Made by a program: the position numbers and the translations under genes
Origin: Flavihumibacter sp.
GTDB taxonomy: Bacteria; Bacteroidota; Bacteroidia; Chitinophagales; Chitinophagaceae
Length of the DNA stretch: 5,379 nt
Assembly: GCA_025455285.1 (NCBI GenBank)
Contig: JALOMU010000157.1
Location: 1 to 5,379, forward strand
Direction: 5' to 3'
Notes under the pieces: model-generated
The model's input: only the letters and a program-made list of their open reading frames with translations
What the model was told of the DNA's origin: nothing
Database searches by the model: none
Part shown: positions 1 to 5,379 of the stretch, piece by piece
Numbering within the stretch: the stretch's first letter is position 1
How the letters are laid out: every line of letters begins with the position of its first letter

Positions 1-751
1 AATCCTACTGATTCCACAGAAAAACCTTTTTTGTCATTTCAAGTGGAATTAGCACCTAGTGGAATAGAGTTTAATAGAACAGATAATGATTTTGGCGGAA
101 CAGCCGGTGATTTGTTTGTTGCCTTTTATGGACCTGCAGAACGTTGGAAAAGAGGGGGTATTGCAAGATCTCACTTTTGGCAAGGATGGATCACTCTATG
201 TTGCCACTCATGGAATTGCGGATTACTGGTATAATCCAATACAGGAAAGTACCGGAGGATTTTACAAACTGGTCTATGATCCACAACAAAAAGTAAAAAC
301 TCAATATCAACGTTCTGTAAAACAGGAAACATTTAGCAGCAGTTCCCTGGAGAAAGGAAAAGACCTTTATAAAACCACTGCCTGTTTTGCCTGCCATGCA
401 ACAGAGGATGGGCAGGAGTTATTAGGTCCCACATTGAAAGGTCTAGGCAATCGAATGTCGCGGGAAGAAATCTATGAATCTATTATGAATCCTTCCGCGA
501 TTATTAAACCAAGTATGGAAGGAACAAAAATCACCTTAAAGGATGGCAAGGTACTATTGGGAAGAATTGTCAATTCGAATGAACAGCAATTTGATCTGAT
601 GTTGATTGGAAATCAGGTATTACAGATAACTCGTAACGAAATAGCAACATTTGAAACTCAGAAAAAATCATTAAGGTACGAGGGACTTATAAAAATTTTA
701 TCCAAAGCAGACCAGGAAAGTTTATTGGACTATTTACAAAGCTTGAAGTGA
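1..751 (+). CDS. Quinoprotein-like propeller with C-terminal heme c domain; 5'-truncated and frameshifted
   Basis: This is the 3' part of an exported electron-transfer or dehydrogenase-type protein. Frame 1 is open from the window edge and reads a glucose/sorbosone-dehydrogenase-like segment (GDLFVAFYGPAERWKRGG, about 103-159). Frame 2 then continues the same fold from about 158 (LQDLTFGKDGSLYVATHG, ADYWYNP, GGFYKLVYD). Frame 2 is closed upstream by TAG at 50-52, and frame 1 stops with TAA at 232-234, so neither frame alone covers the gene. A C-terminal cytochrome c module follows: the heme motif CFACH is encoded at 383-397, followed by LLGPTLKGLGNR and a C-terminal LLDYLQSLK. This matches the TIGR02603-type heme domain of Planctomycetes, Verrucomicrobia and Bacteroidota. 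Such proteins probably oxidise sugars or pass electrons in the periplasm; the substrate is unknown. The break near the G5 run at 154-158 could be a one-base indel, a small deletion or a sequencing error. The methionine-proline usually found near the domain end is absent. Family is fairly sure; whether the gene is functional is uncertain. Confidence 0.75.
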
Positions 752-763
752 GGAAACTGCTGA

Positions 764-1798
764 CTAATCAGCAAACCGATCCGCAAGTTGGTTCATTTCG
801 CCGGAAGTCAGGTTCTTACCTCCTTGTATCAAAACCTTGTAGTTAAAATGAATGGATTGTCCGGGCTCCAATACCAGGTTGCGACTTTCTTTTCCATTGC
901 TGAATATAGCAGCACCTAATGGATTCAATGCAAACAAACCGTATCCCCGGGCATGCCAATAAGTGGGATAACCAATATTAGTGGGATGATCTATCATAGC
1001 TACTGTTACCGGGTCTGCTTTGATTTTTCCGTTTATCATCACCCAGCGTGCGCGACTGCTCCAAACAGCATCACCGGTAAGGCCTTCACTGCTGGAATAC
1101 AGGCCGGTTATGTTTTCAGCAGGCAATTGATCCACTTTGGTAACAATGCCATTTGCATCCACAAAGGAACTCGCTTCTTTGGAAGGTTGTTCCAGTTCCC
1201 GGGCTACACGGATGGCCAGCATGCCATCCTTTACGTCTTTGAAAATAACCTGCTTATCAACAGCCGTGAGGGTAGTAATTCGTTGTACCTGCCATTGATC
1301 ACCTATTACGTTAAACCGAAACTCCGTTTTTTCTTTCAATTGGGTTTCGCCCGCTTTATTCTTCCATAGCGCAAGAACCACTAATACTGCCTGATCACCG
1401 TGCGCCTCCTGTTTTAATATTACCTGGTGGTAAATGGAGCCATAGGATGCTCTTTTTTCAAAGGGAATAGCGGTGGAATTATTCCAGAAATCAAGTCCGT
1501 TTACCGATTCATAATTCAGCCATAACCCAATATGGTGCGGATGATCAGTTCGGTCGCCCTGCCTGGGTGCAATCGGGAAACCCCTGGTAACCGTAGTTCC
1601 CGAAACTGTATTTAAGGGATATAGTACCGGCTTCATAATGGAATCATCGTACCGATAGGCTGTCAGTAACCGGTTCTTGTAGTGTAGTTCATGAATTTTC
1701 TGATCCGGTTTATTTACCCATTTCAATCCGGATGACTGAGCATTGGAAAAGGTTGGCAGCACTAACAGCGCTGCACAACCGAGAAAAAATGACTTCAT
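764..1798 (-). CDS. Secreted DUF6807 (PmoA-like) family protein
   Basis: This 344-aa protein belongs to the family once named 'methane oxygenase PmoA' (now DUF6807). The old name is a misnomer, since these proteins are not methane monooxygenase subunits. A Sec signal peptide is visible: MK, a hydrophobic stretch at about residues 4-15, and a likely cleavage after SNA (residue 20). Family hallmarks are the His-rich DHPHHIGLW (85-93), VNGLDFWNN (99-107), the region YPTYWHARGYGLFALNP (277-293) and the closing NYKVLIQGG (319-327). The clustered histidines suggest metal or sugar binding, but no reaction is established to my knowledge. It is the second gene of an operon, starting 8 nt after the stop of the Gfo/Idh/MocA gene, a pairing commonly seen in Bacteroidota carbohydrate loci. 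I infer a role in extracytoplasmic sugar or glycoside processing. Cys8 in the signal peptide lies too close to the N terminus to be a convincing lipobox. The gene converges on the heme protein with a 12-nt gap. Confidence 0.88.
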   Translation of the reverse strand: MKSFFLGCAALLVLPTFSNAQSSGLKWVNKPDQKIHELHYKNRLLTAYRYDDSIMKPVLYPLNTVSGTTVTRGFPIAPRQGDRTDHPHHIGLWLNYESVNGLDFWNNSTAIPFEKRASYGSIYHQVILKQEAHGDQAVLVVLALWKNKAGETQLKEKTEFRFNVIGDQWQVQRITTLTAVDKQVIFKDVKDGMLAIRVARELEQPSKEASSFVDANGIVTKVDQLPAENITGLYSSSEGLTGDAVWSSRARWVMINGKIKADPVTVAMIDHPTNIGYPTYWHARGYGLFALNPLGAAIFSNGKESRNLVLEPGQSIHFNYKVLIQGGKNLTSGEMNQLADRFAD

Positions 1799-1806
1799 GG
1801 CAACTC

Positions 1807-3162
1807 TTAATATTTGAACACTTTACCATCCACCAATACCTGTTTGGTATTGGAATCGAATACCGCTTTGCCGCCCGTCCGAACTGCAGCATTGGTCATA
1901 ATGGTAGCTATGGAATGATTATAGCCCGCTTCAACAGGAGCATTGGGCTGCTTCCGGCTCCGGGTACATTCCATCCAGTTTCGCATATGCGCACTTGTTA
2001 GTGGATCTCCGCCGGTATTAGCAGAAGCAGCTACTTCAATTTTTTCTGCAACCAGGTCCATTTCCGGTAAAAGATTGGGTTGCATTTTCATAGCATCGGC
2101 ATGGTTCTTACGCAATCCACCGGCTGGTGAAACTTTATTGGTAATCAGGTTCAATTCGCCCCCATTGGAAAAATACAATTCAGCAGGACGTTCATCACCG
2201 TTATGCATACGCGAAGAAAAGATTACCTGAAATCCGGATTTGGCATCGTTTTCCGGACCATAATCAAAGACAGCAGTAGTAGTGTCCCAGTTAATTCTTC
2301 CATCCTTCCACATATAAATTCCTCCATTGGCAACTACGCTTCTTGGATGTGCAAGTCCGGAGAACCAGTGTACAGTATCAATCTGGTGACTCATCCATTG
2401 TCCGGGCATACCGGAGGAGTAGGGCCAGAACAGGCGATACTCTAAATATTTTCTCGGATCCCAGGCTTCATAAGGCCGATTCATTAAAAAACGTTTCCAA
2501 TCTGTATCCTGTTCACGGATAGCTGCCACCAGATCTGGTCGGCGCCATCTGCCAGGCTGATTCACATTCCATGTTAGTTCCACCATGGTAATTGGACCGA
2601 ATTTTCCTTCTCCAATAAATTTCGCGGCTGCTTTGTAATTGGGTCCGCTTCGCCGCTGGGAACCGATCTGAACAATCTTACCTGCCTGTTTTACTGCAGC
2701 CAATGCTGCATTGTTATCATCCATCGTTTCCGCGAAGGGTTTTTCTGTATACGCGTCTTTACCTGCTTTCATTGCTTCGATCGTATGCAGCGCATGCTGG
2801 AAGTCTGCCGTACTGATGATAACCGCATCAATATTTTTCAGCGTATATAGCTCCTCGTTATTTACGCAGGCTTTGATATCGTGACCAAATTTTTCTTTCA
2901 AGTGGGAAGCACCTTCCTCCCGACTGCGTTTCCAGATATCGGAAACAGCCACCATATCAAAATTCAACTCCTTGTAATGATTCATGAAACTGGGCAGGAG
3001 GGACTGGCGAAAACGATCAGAATAACCGACCACGCCAACATTAATGCGGTCGTTGGAGCCGATTATACGTGCATAGGAAGCAGCGCTAAGTCCCATGGTA
3101 CCGAGATATACCCCCGCCCCGGCTTTTATCGATTGCCGGATAAAATTTCTTCTGTTGGTCAT
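1807..3162 (-). CDS. Tat-exported Gfo/Idh/MocA family oxidoreductase
   Basis: This 451-aa protein is an NAD(P)-dependent sugar dehydrogenase-type oxidoreductase. The N terminus carries a twin-arginine signal (NRRNFIRQS, residues 3-11, Arg4-Arg5), a hydrophobic segment and a probable cleavage after SYA (about residue 31), so it should be exported folded with cofactor bound. The Rossmann part begins at INVGVVGYSDRF (40-51). The usual GxGxxG is degenerate here, with Ser48 and Phe51 where the last two glycines are expected. The EKP motif is present (140-142, in YTEKPFAE), as are the GSQRRSGPNY segment (167-176) and a putative active-site SHQIDTVHWF (258-267, His259 and His265). The C-terminal block HMRNWMECTRSRKQPNAPVE (392-411) is typical of the exported Bacteroidota/Planctomycete subfamily. 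The substrate is unknown; oxidation, epimerisation or redox-cycled hydrolysis of a sugar are all possible. It is first in an operon with the DUF6807 gene. The ATG at 3162 is chosen because it places the Tat motif at the N terminus. Confidence 0.92.
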   Translation of the reverse strand: MTNRRNFIRQSIKAGAGVYLGTMGLSAASYARIIGSNDRINVGVVGYSDRFRQSLLPSFMNHYKELNFDMVAVSDIWKRSREEGASHLKEKFGHDIKACVNNEELYTLKNIDAVIISTADFQHALHTIEAMKAGKDAYTEKPFAETMDDNNAALAAVKQAGKIVQIGSQRRSGPNYKAAAKFIGEGKFGPITMVELTWNVNQPGRWRRPDLVAAIREQDTDWKRFLMNRPYEAWDPRKYLEYRLFWPYSSGMPGQWMSHQIDTVHWFSGLAHPRSVVANGGIYMWKDGRINWDTTTAVFDYGPENDAKSGFQVIFSSRMHNGDERPAELYFSNGGELNLITNKVSPAGGLRKNHADAMKMQPNLLPEMDLVAEKIEVAASANTGGDPLTSAHMRNWMECTRSRKQPNAPVEAGYNHSIATIMTNAAVRTGGKAVFDSNTKQVLVDGKVFKY

Positions 3163-3171
3163 CTTGCTGAA

Positions 3172-3203
3172 TTAAAAAACCGGAGCATTGAATCGCTCCG
3201 GTT
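3172..3203 (-). terminator. Intrinsic terminator of the DUF937 gene, in the leader of the Gfo/Idh/MocA gene
   Basis: A perfect 9-bp stem pairs AACCGGAGC (3178-3186) with GCTCCGGTT (3195-3203) around an 8-nt loop. Read on the minus strand, the stem runs straight into six T followed by AATT, the classic Rho-independent form. It begins 17 nt after the DUF937 stop codon, so it ends that transcript. The T tract lies only about 10 nt before the ATG of the next gene on the same strand, so it also occupies that gene's 5' leader. Confidence 0.85.
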
Positions 3204-3220
3204 CAGGGTTATATTGAAAA

Positions 3221-3811
3221 TTATCTTCCGAAAATACCTTTAAGCGCATCGAGTGCATTGCCTCCCGCCATACCGCCACTGTTACCTCCAACATTGCTAC
3301 CACCTGTAAACATGCCGGCCAAATCCTGGAAATCAACATCCCCATCTCCATCACGATCCAGTCCGCCGCCTGCCAGTTTTCCTACCAGTCCTTCCAGGTT
3401 CATACCAGAAGTACGACCTCCGCTCAATTGCCCAAATAATCCATCGAGGCTGAACCCATTATTGGAAGGATCATTGGTTTTACGAACCAGTTGATTCAGG
3501 ATCATTGGCAACAGGCTCCCTACCAGGGAACCAGCCTTTCCCTGGTCCATGCCAAATCTGCCCATCATATCACTGATCACATTACCCGACAGGTTTTGAA
3601 CTACCGGGTTATTCTGATCCACCTCTCCCTGGGCAAAAATACCCAGCACCTCTTTTACATTTCCCTGGGCCATCATGCCCTGCAGTCCAGAAAGAATGGA
3701 AGCACCGGTTGCCTGAATTGCTTCATCATTGCGTTCATTGGGAATATCTGGGTTGTTGATAATGCTTTCACCGGCATTTTCGCGAATAAGGTTGAGTAGG
3801 TTCTCTATCAT
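3221..3811 (-). CDS. DUF937 family protein with EF-hand-type calcium loop and Gly-rich tail
   Basis: This 196-aa protein has no signal peptide and is probably cytoplasmic. The N-terminal two thirds match DUF937: helical segments including MIENLLNLI, NPVVQNLSGNVISDMMGRFG (68-87) and GKAGSLVGSLLPMILNQLV (91-109). After this, repeated L-[DE]-G-L-[FV] helices (SLDGLFGQL, NLEGLVGKL) are joined by glycine-rich linkers. Residues 152-163 (DRDGDGDVDFQD) fit the canonical 12-residue EF-hand loop: Asp at 1, 3 and 5, Gly at 6, Val at 8 and Asp at 12. The single loop resembles a dockerin-like or linker calcium site more than a paired EF-hand. The tail (about 170-196) is rich in Gly, Ser and Asn and ends DALKGIFGR. 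The function of DUF937 proteins is not known to me. The gene is a single-gene unit closed by its own terminator and divergent from ung. The start is the only sensible ATG, at 3811. Confidence 0.88.
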   Translation of the reverse strand: MIENLLNLIRENAGESIINNPDIPNERNDEAIQATGASILSGLQGMMAQGNVKEVLGIFAQGEVDQNNPVVQNLSGNVISDMMGRFGMDQGKAGSLVGSLLPMILNQLVRKTNDPSNNGFSLDGLFGQLSGGRTSGMNLEGLVGKLAGGGLDRDGDGDVDFQDLAGMFTGGSNVGGNSGGMAGGNALDALKGIFGR

Positions 3812-3889
3812 AATTGCTGATTTTGGAAATATAATTTACGTTGATTTTCGTTCCATCCTAACTTGTGTTCAGAATTAAATCAAGATTTA
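3812..3889. promoter_or_regulatory. Divergent intergenic region between the DUF937 gene and ung
   Basis: These 78 nt separate two divergently transcribed start codons and must hold the promoters of both. On the minus strand, TATATTTC (plus positions 3826-3833) matches the Bacteroidota -7 element TAnnTTTG at 7 of 8 positions and lies about 14 nt before the DUF937 ATG. No TTTG-like -33 element is visible at the expected distance. I cannot name a clear promoter for ung, and neither start has a strong Shine-Dalgarno sequence, which is normal for this phylum. The region itself is certain; the exact elements are tentative. Confidence 0.35.
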
Positions 3890-4561
3890 ATGGAGGTAAA
3901 AATTGAGGCTGGATGGAAAGCTTTTTTGAAGCAGGAGTTTCATCAACCCTATTTCCTGCAGGTGGTAACACATTTGAAAACGGAGAAAAGTGCGGGGAAA
4001 ATCATTTATCCTCCTGGCTCGATGATATTCAATGCCTTTGATAAAACGCCACCAGGCAAACTGAAAGTTGTAATACTTGGGCAGGATCCCTATCACAATC
4101 CGGGACAGGCACACGGATTAAGTTTTTCCGTACCTGATGGGGTTGCACCGCCACCCTCCCTGCTAAATATCTACAAAGAAATTGCGGCGGATATTGGCTT
4201 GCAGCTTCCGCGAAAAGGCAACCTTGAAAAATGGGCCGAGCAGGGTGTATTGCTACTGAATGCAGCATTAACAGTAAGAGCTAATGAACCTGGAAGCCAT
4301 GCTAAAATTGGCTGGATGGACTTCACGGACGCGGTCATTCGTGCCATCAGCGACCGTAAAGAACATATTGTTTTTCTGTTATGGGGAAAATTTGCGCAGG
4401 AAAAACAGGTTTTGATTGATGAAACCAAACACTTGGTATTAAAAGCGGCACACCCCTCCCCCTTCAGTGCTGATAAAGGTTTTTTTGGTTGCCGGCATTT
4501 TTCCAAAACCAATGAGTACCTCGTTAAAAACGGCATAGATCCTATCAATTGGTCATTGTAA
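3890..4561 (+). CDS. ung: Uracil-DNA glycosylase, family 1
   Basis: This 223-aa protein removes uracil from DNA after cytosine deamination or dUTP misincorporation, the first step of base-excision repair in the cytoplasm. All family-1 motifs are intact. The water-activating loop is GQDPYH (residues 64-69, Asp66), followed by the uracil-stacking Phe79 in GLSFSV. PPPSLLNIYKE is the minor-groove and backbone contact region. VLLLN carries the uracil-recognition Asn124, and HPSPFS (188-193) provides the catalytic His188 and the DNA-intercalation loop. Length agrees with bacterial Ung (about 220-230 aa). The ATG at 3890 (MEVKIEAGWKAF) is preferred over the upstream in-frame TTG at 3863, because it matches the usual N terminus of Bacteroidota Ung and the extra nine residues look non-conserved. 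It is followed by an acyltransferase gene 14 nt downstream and is probably co-transcribed with it. Confidence 0.97.
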   Translation: MEVKIEAGWKAFLKQEFHQPYFLQVVTHLKTEKSAGKIIYPPGSMIFNAFDKTPPGKLKVVILGQDPYHNPGQAHGLSFSVPDGVAPPPSLLNIYKEIAADIGLQLPRKGNLEKWAEQGVLLLNAALTVRANEPGSHAKIGWMDFTDAVIRAISDRKEHIVFLLWGKFAQEKQVLIDETKHLVLKAAHPSPFSADKGFFGCRHFSKTNEYLVKNGIDPINWSL

Positions 4562-4575
4562 ACTACCTTCGCAAC

Positions 4576-5316
4576 ATGAATTGGTTCAAAGAAGTTTTTG
4601 GCAGGATTTGGGCTTTATGGGCAATGCTTTTATTCTCCCTAACTATGTTGGTATTCCTGATTCCGGTGGCCTTATTTTGTATGACCATCGGAGAACCCAG
4701 GCGGACACACCGGTTTATTCGTTATGCACGCATCTGGATGGGTGTATTCTTACCAGGCATTGGTTGTCCGCTCTTTGTAAAAGGTAAAGAACATTTCAAA
4801 AAAGGGCAGCCCTATATTGTAATCTGCAATCACAATGCCTTAATGGATGTACCGATTTCCTCTCCCGCCATTCCCGGAGGCAATAAAACCATTGCAAAGT
4901 CTGAGATGGCAAAGGTTCCGGTTTTCGGCATCATTTATAAATTAGGAAGCGTGCTGGTGGATCGCAAAAGTGATAAAAGCCGGAAGGAAAGTTATGGCCG
5001 CATGAAAGAAGTCCTGGCGATGGGTTTACACATGTGTATTTATCCGGAAGGTACGCGCAACACGACCGACCAGCCATTAAAACCATTCCATGATGGTGCT
5101 TTCCGTTTAGCGCTTGATACCCGGACACCCATTATTCCCGGTGTAATTTTTAATACCCGTAAAGTAAATCCACCTCATAAATCGTTTTACCTGATGCCTC
5201 ATACCCTACGCATCGAATTCCTTGAACCCATTGAAGTATTGGAAACAGATACGGTGGATAGTTTGAAAGAACGGGCGTATGGATTGATGAGCAAAAAAGT
5301 GAGACGTGAGACGTGA
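4576..5316 (+). CDS. plsC: 1-acyl-sn-glycerol-3-phosphate acyltransferase (PlsC/LPLAT family)
   Basis: This 246-aa membrane-associated protein probably transfers an acyl chain to the sn-2 position of lysophosphatidic acid, giving phosphatidic acid for phospholipid synthesis. A hydrophobic N-terminal segment (about residues 12-38) anchors it. The four LPLAT blocks are in order: HX4D as NHNALMD (His86, Asp91), the block II region KVPVFGIIYKLGSVLVDR (113-130), EGTR in YPEGTRN (158-161), and the proline block TPIIPGVIF (184-192). The ATG at 4576 gives the expected N terminus; an upstream in-frame TTG at 4549 overlaps ung and is unlikely. The gene follows ung by 14 nt, so it is likely in the same transcript. 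The last residues, VRRET, and the TGA stop come from a heptamer repeat beginning at 5299, so the natural C terminus may have been replaced. An ornithine-lipid or other LPLAT acyltransferase role cannot be excluded. Confidence 0.93.
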   Translation: MNWFKEVFGRIWALWAMLLFSLTMLVFLIPVALFCMTIGEPRRTHRFIRYARIWMGVFLPGIGCPLFVKGKEHFKKGQPYIVICNHNALMDVPISSPAIPGGNKTIAKSEMAKVPVFGIIYKLGSVLVDRKSDKSRKESYGRMKEVLAMGLHMCIYPEGTRNTTDQPLKPFHDGAFRLALDTRTPIIPGVIFNTRKVNPPHKSFYLMPHTLRIEFLEPIEVLETDTVDSLKERAYGLMSKKVRRET

Positions 5317-5358
5317 GAAAAGCGTTTTCTGTCTCACGTCTCACGTCTGACATCTCAC
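5299..5358. repeat. Heptamer-based inverted repeat (GTGAGAC / GTCTCAC) at the plsC 3' end
   Basis: The left arm has three tandem heptads: GTGAGAC, GTGAGAC and GTGAGAA (5299-5319). After an 11-nt spacer the right arm has four: GTCTCAC, GTCTCAC, GTCTGAC and ATCTCAC (5331-5358). The arms form a perfect 14-bp stem (5299-5312 with 5331-5344). A second 6-bp stem, AGAAAA with TTTTCT (5316-5321 with 5325-5330), caps it around a GCG loop, leaving a 3-nt bulge. The heptads also allow pairing in shifted registers. It overlaps the last codons of plsC and could act as a transcription terminator or mRNA 3' stabiliser, but no T tract follows on either strand. No neighbouring transposase is present; it may be a dispersed intergenic palindrome. 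Confidence 0.85.
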
Positions 5359-5379
5359 TTCCTCTTATTGCGTATAAAA

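Noticed and set aside
758..773. Small palindrome TGCTGA-ctaa-TCAGCA between the convergent genes
   Set aside because: The stem is only 6 bp, it overlaps the DUF6807 stop codon, and no T tract follows on either strand, so it is too weak to call a terminator.
953..1369. 138-codon open frame on the + strand inside the DUF6807 gene
   Set aside because: It lies opposite a well-supported gene and its translation has low-complexity, family-less character; it is a shadow.
3258..3494. Proline-rich open frame on the + strand
   Set aside because: It is the antisense of the Gly-rich and Asp-rich DUF937 tail; the Pro/Ser richness is simply the complement of Gly codons.
3863..3889. Upstream TTG start extending ung by nine residues
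   Set aside because: The ATG at 3890 gives the usual family N terminus and length; the extension shows no conserved character.
4171..4548. 125-codon open frame on the - strand inside ung
   Set aside because: It is fully covered by the catalytic core of ung and has no recognisable domain or start context.
4549..4575. Upstream TTG start for plsC overlapping ung
   Set aside because: The ATG at 4576 begins just before the membrane anchor, as expected; the extension overlaps the ung stop and adds nothing conserved.
5299..5358. CRISPR array
   Set aside because: The units are 7 bp, directly tandem and arranged as an inverted pair, with no spacers of regular length.
5359..5379. Start of a further gene at the right edge
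   Set aside because: Only 21 nt remain and no coding signal can be judged.

Overview
This window looks like chromosomal DNA of a member of the Bacteroidota, most likely a Chitinophagaceae-type soil or water bacterium. The placement is inferred from protein character: a Tat-exported Gfo/Idh/MocA oxidoreductase next to a DUF6807 ('PmoA-like') protein, a quinoprotein-like propeller joined to a Planctomycete/Verrucomicrobia-type cytochrome c domain, the style of Ung and PlsC, weak Shine-Dalgarno signals and TAnnTTTG-like promoter elements. No rRNA, tRNA, CRISPR array, transposase or phage gene is visible.

Layout from left to right. (1) Positions 1-751, + strand: the 3' part of a sugar-dehydrogenase-like beta-propeller protein with a C-terminal heme c domain. 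The coding frame changes near a G5 run at 154-158, so the gene is frameshifted or carries a small deletion, or the read has an error. Sampled lines of this gene are AT-richer than the rest of the window. (2) Positions 764-3162, - strand: a two-gene operon with an 8-nt gap, in which a Tat-signal Gfo/Idh/MocA oxidoreductase is followed by a secreted DUF6807 protein. Both are predicted to act outside the cytoplasm, probably in sugar or glycoside breakdown. (3) Positions 3221-3811, - strand: a DUF937 protein with a glycine-rich tail and a perfect EF-hand-type calcium loop, ending in a strong intrinsic terminator (3172-3203) only 9 nt from the oxidoreductase start codon. (4) Positions 3890-5316, + strand, divergent from DUF937: uracil-DNA glycosylase (ung) followed after 14 nt by a PlsC-type lysophosphatidate acyltransferase. 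(5) Positions 5299-5358: a heptamer-based palindromic repeat that overlaps the 3' end of plsC.

The genes form three functional groups. The left half concerns extracytoplasmic sugar oxidation, although the heme protein converges on the Gfo/DUF6807 pair and is not co-transcribed with it. The right half is housekeeping: DNA repair and phospholipid synthesis. DUF937 sits between them with unknown function.

I see no convincing new multi-gene system. The most unusual element is the repeat at 5299-5358. It has three GTGAGAC-type heptads, a short loop, then four GTCTCAC-type heptads. Because 7 is not a multiple of 3, the three left heptads place one TGA stop in each forward frame, and one of these is the stop codon plsC uses. 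The element therefore behaves like an all-frame stop plus hairpin at a gene end. Second in interest is the terminator hairpin lying in the immediate leader of the Gfo/DUF6807 operon.
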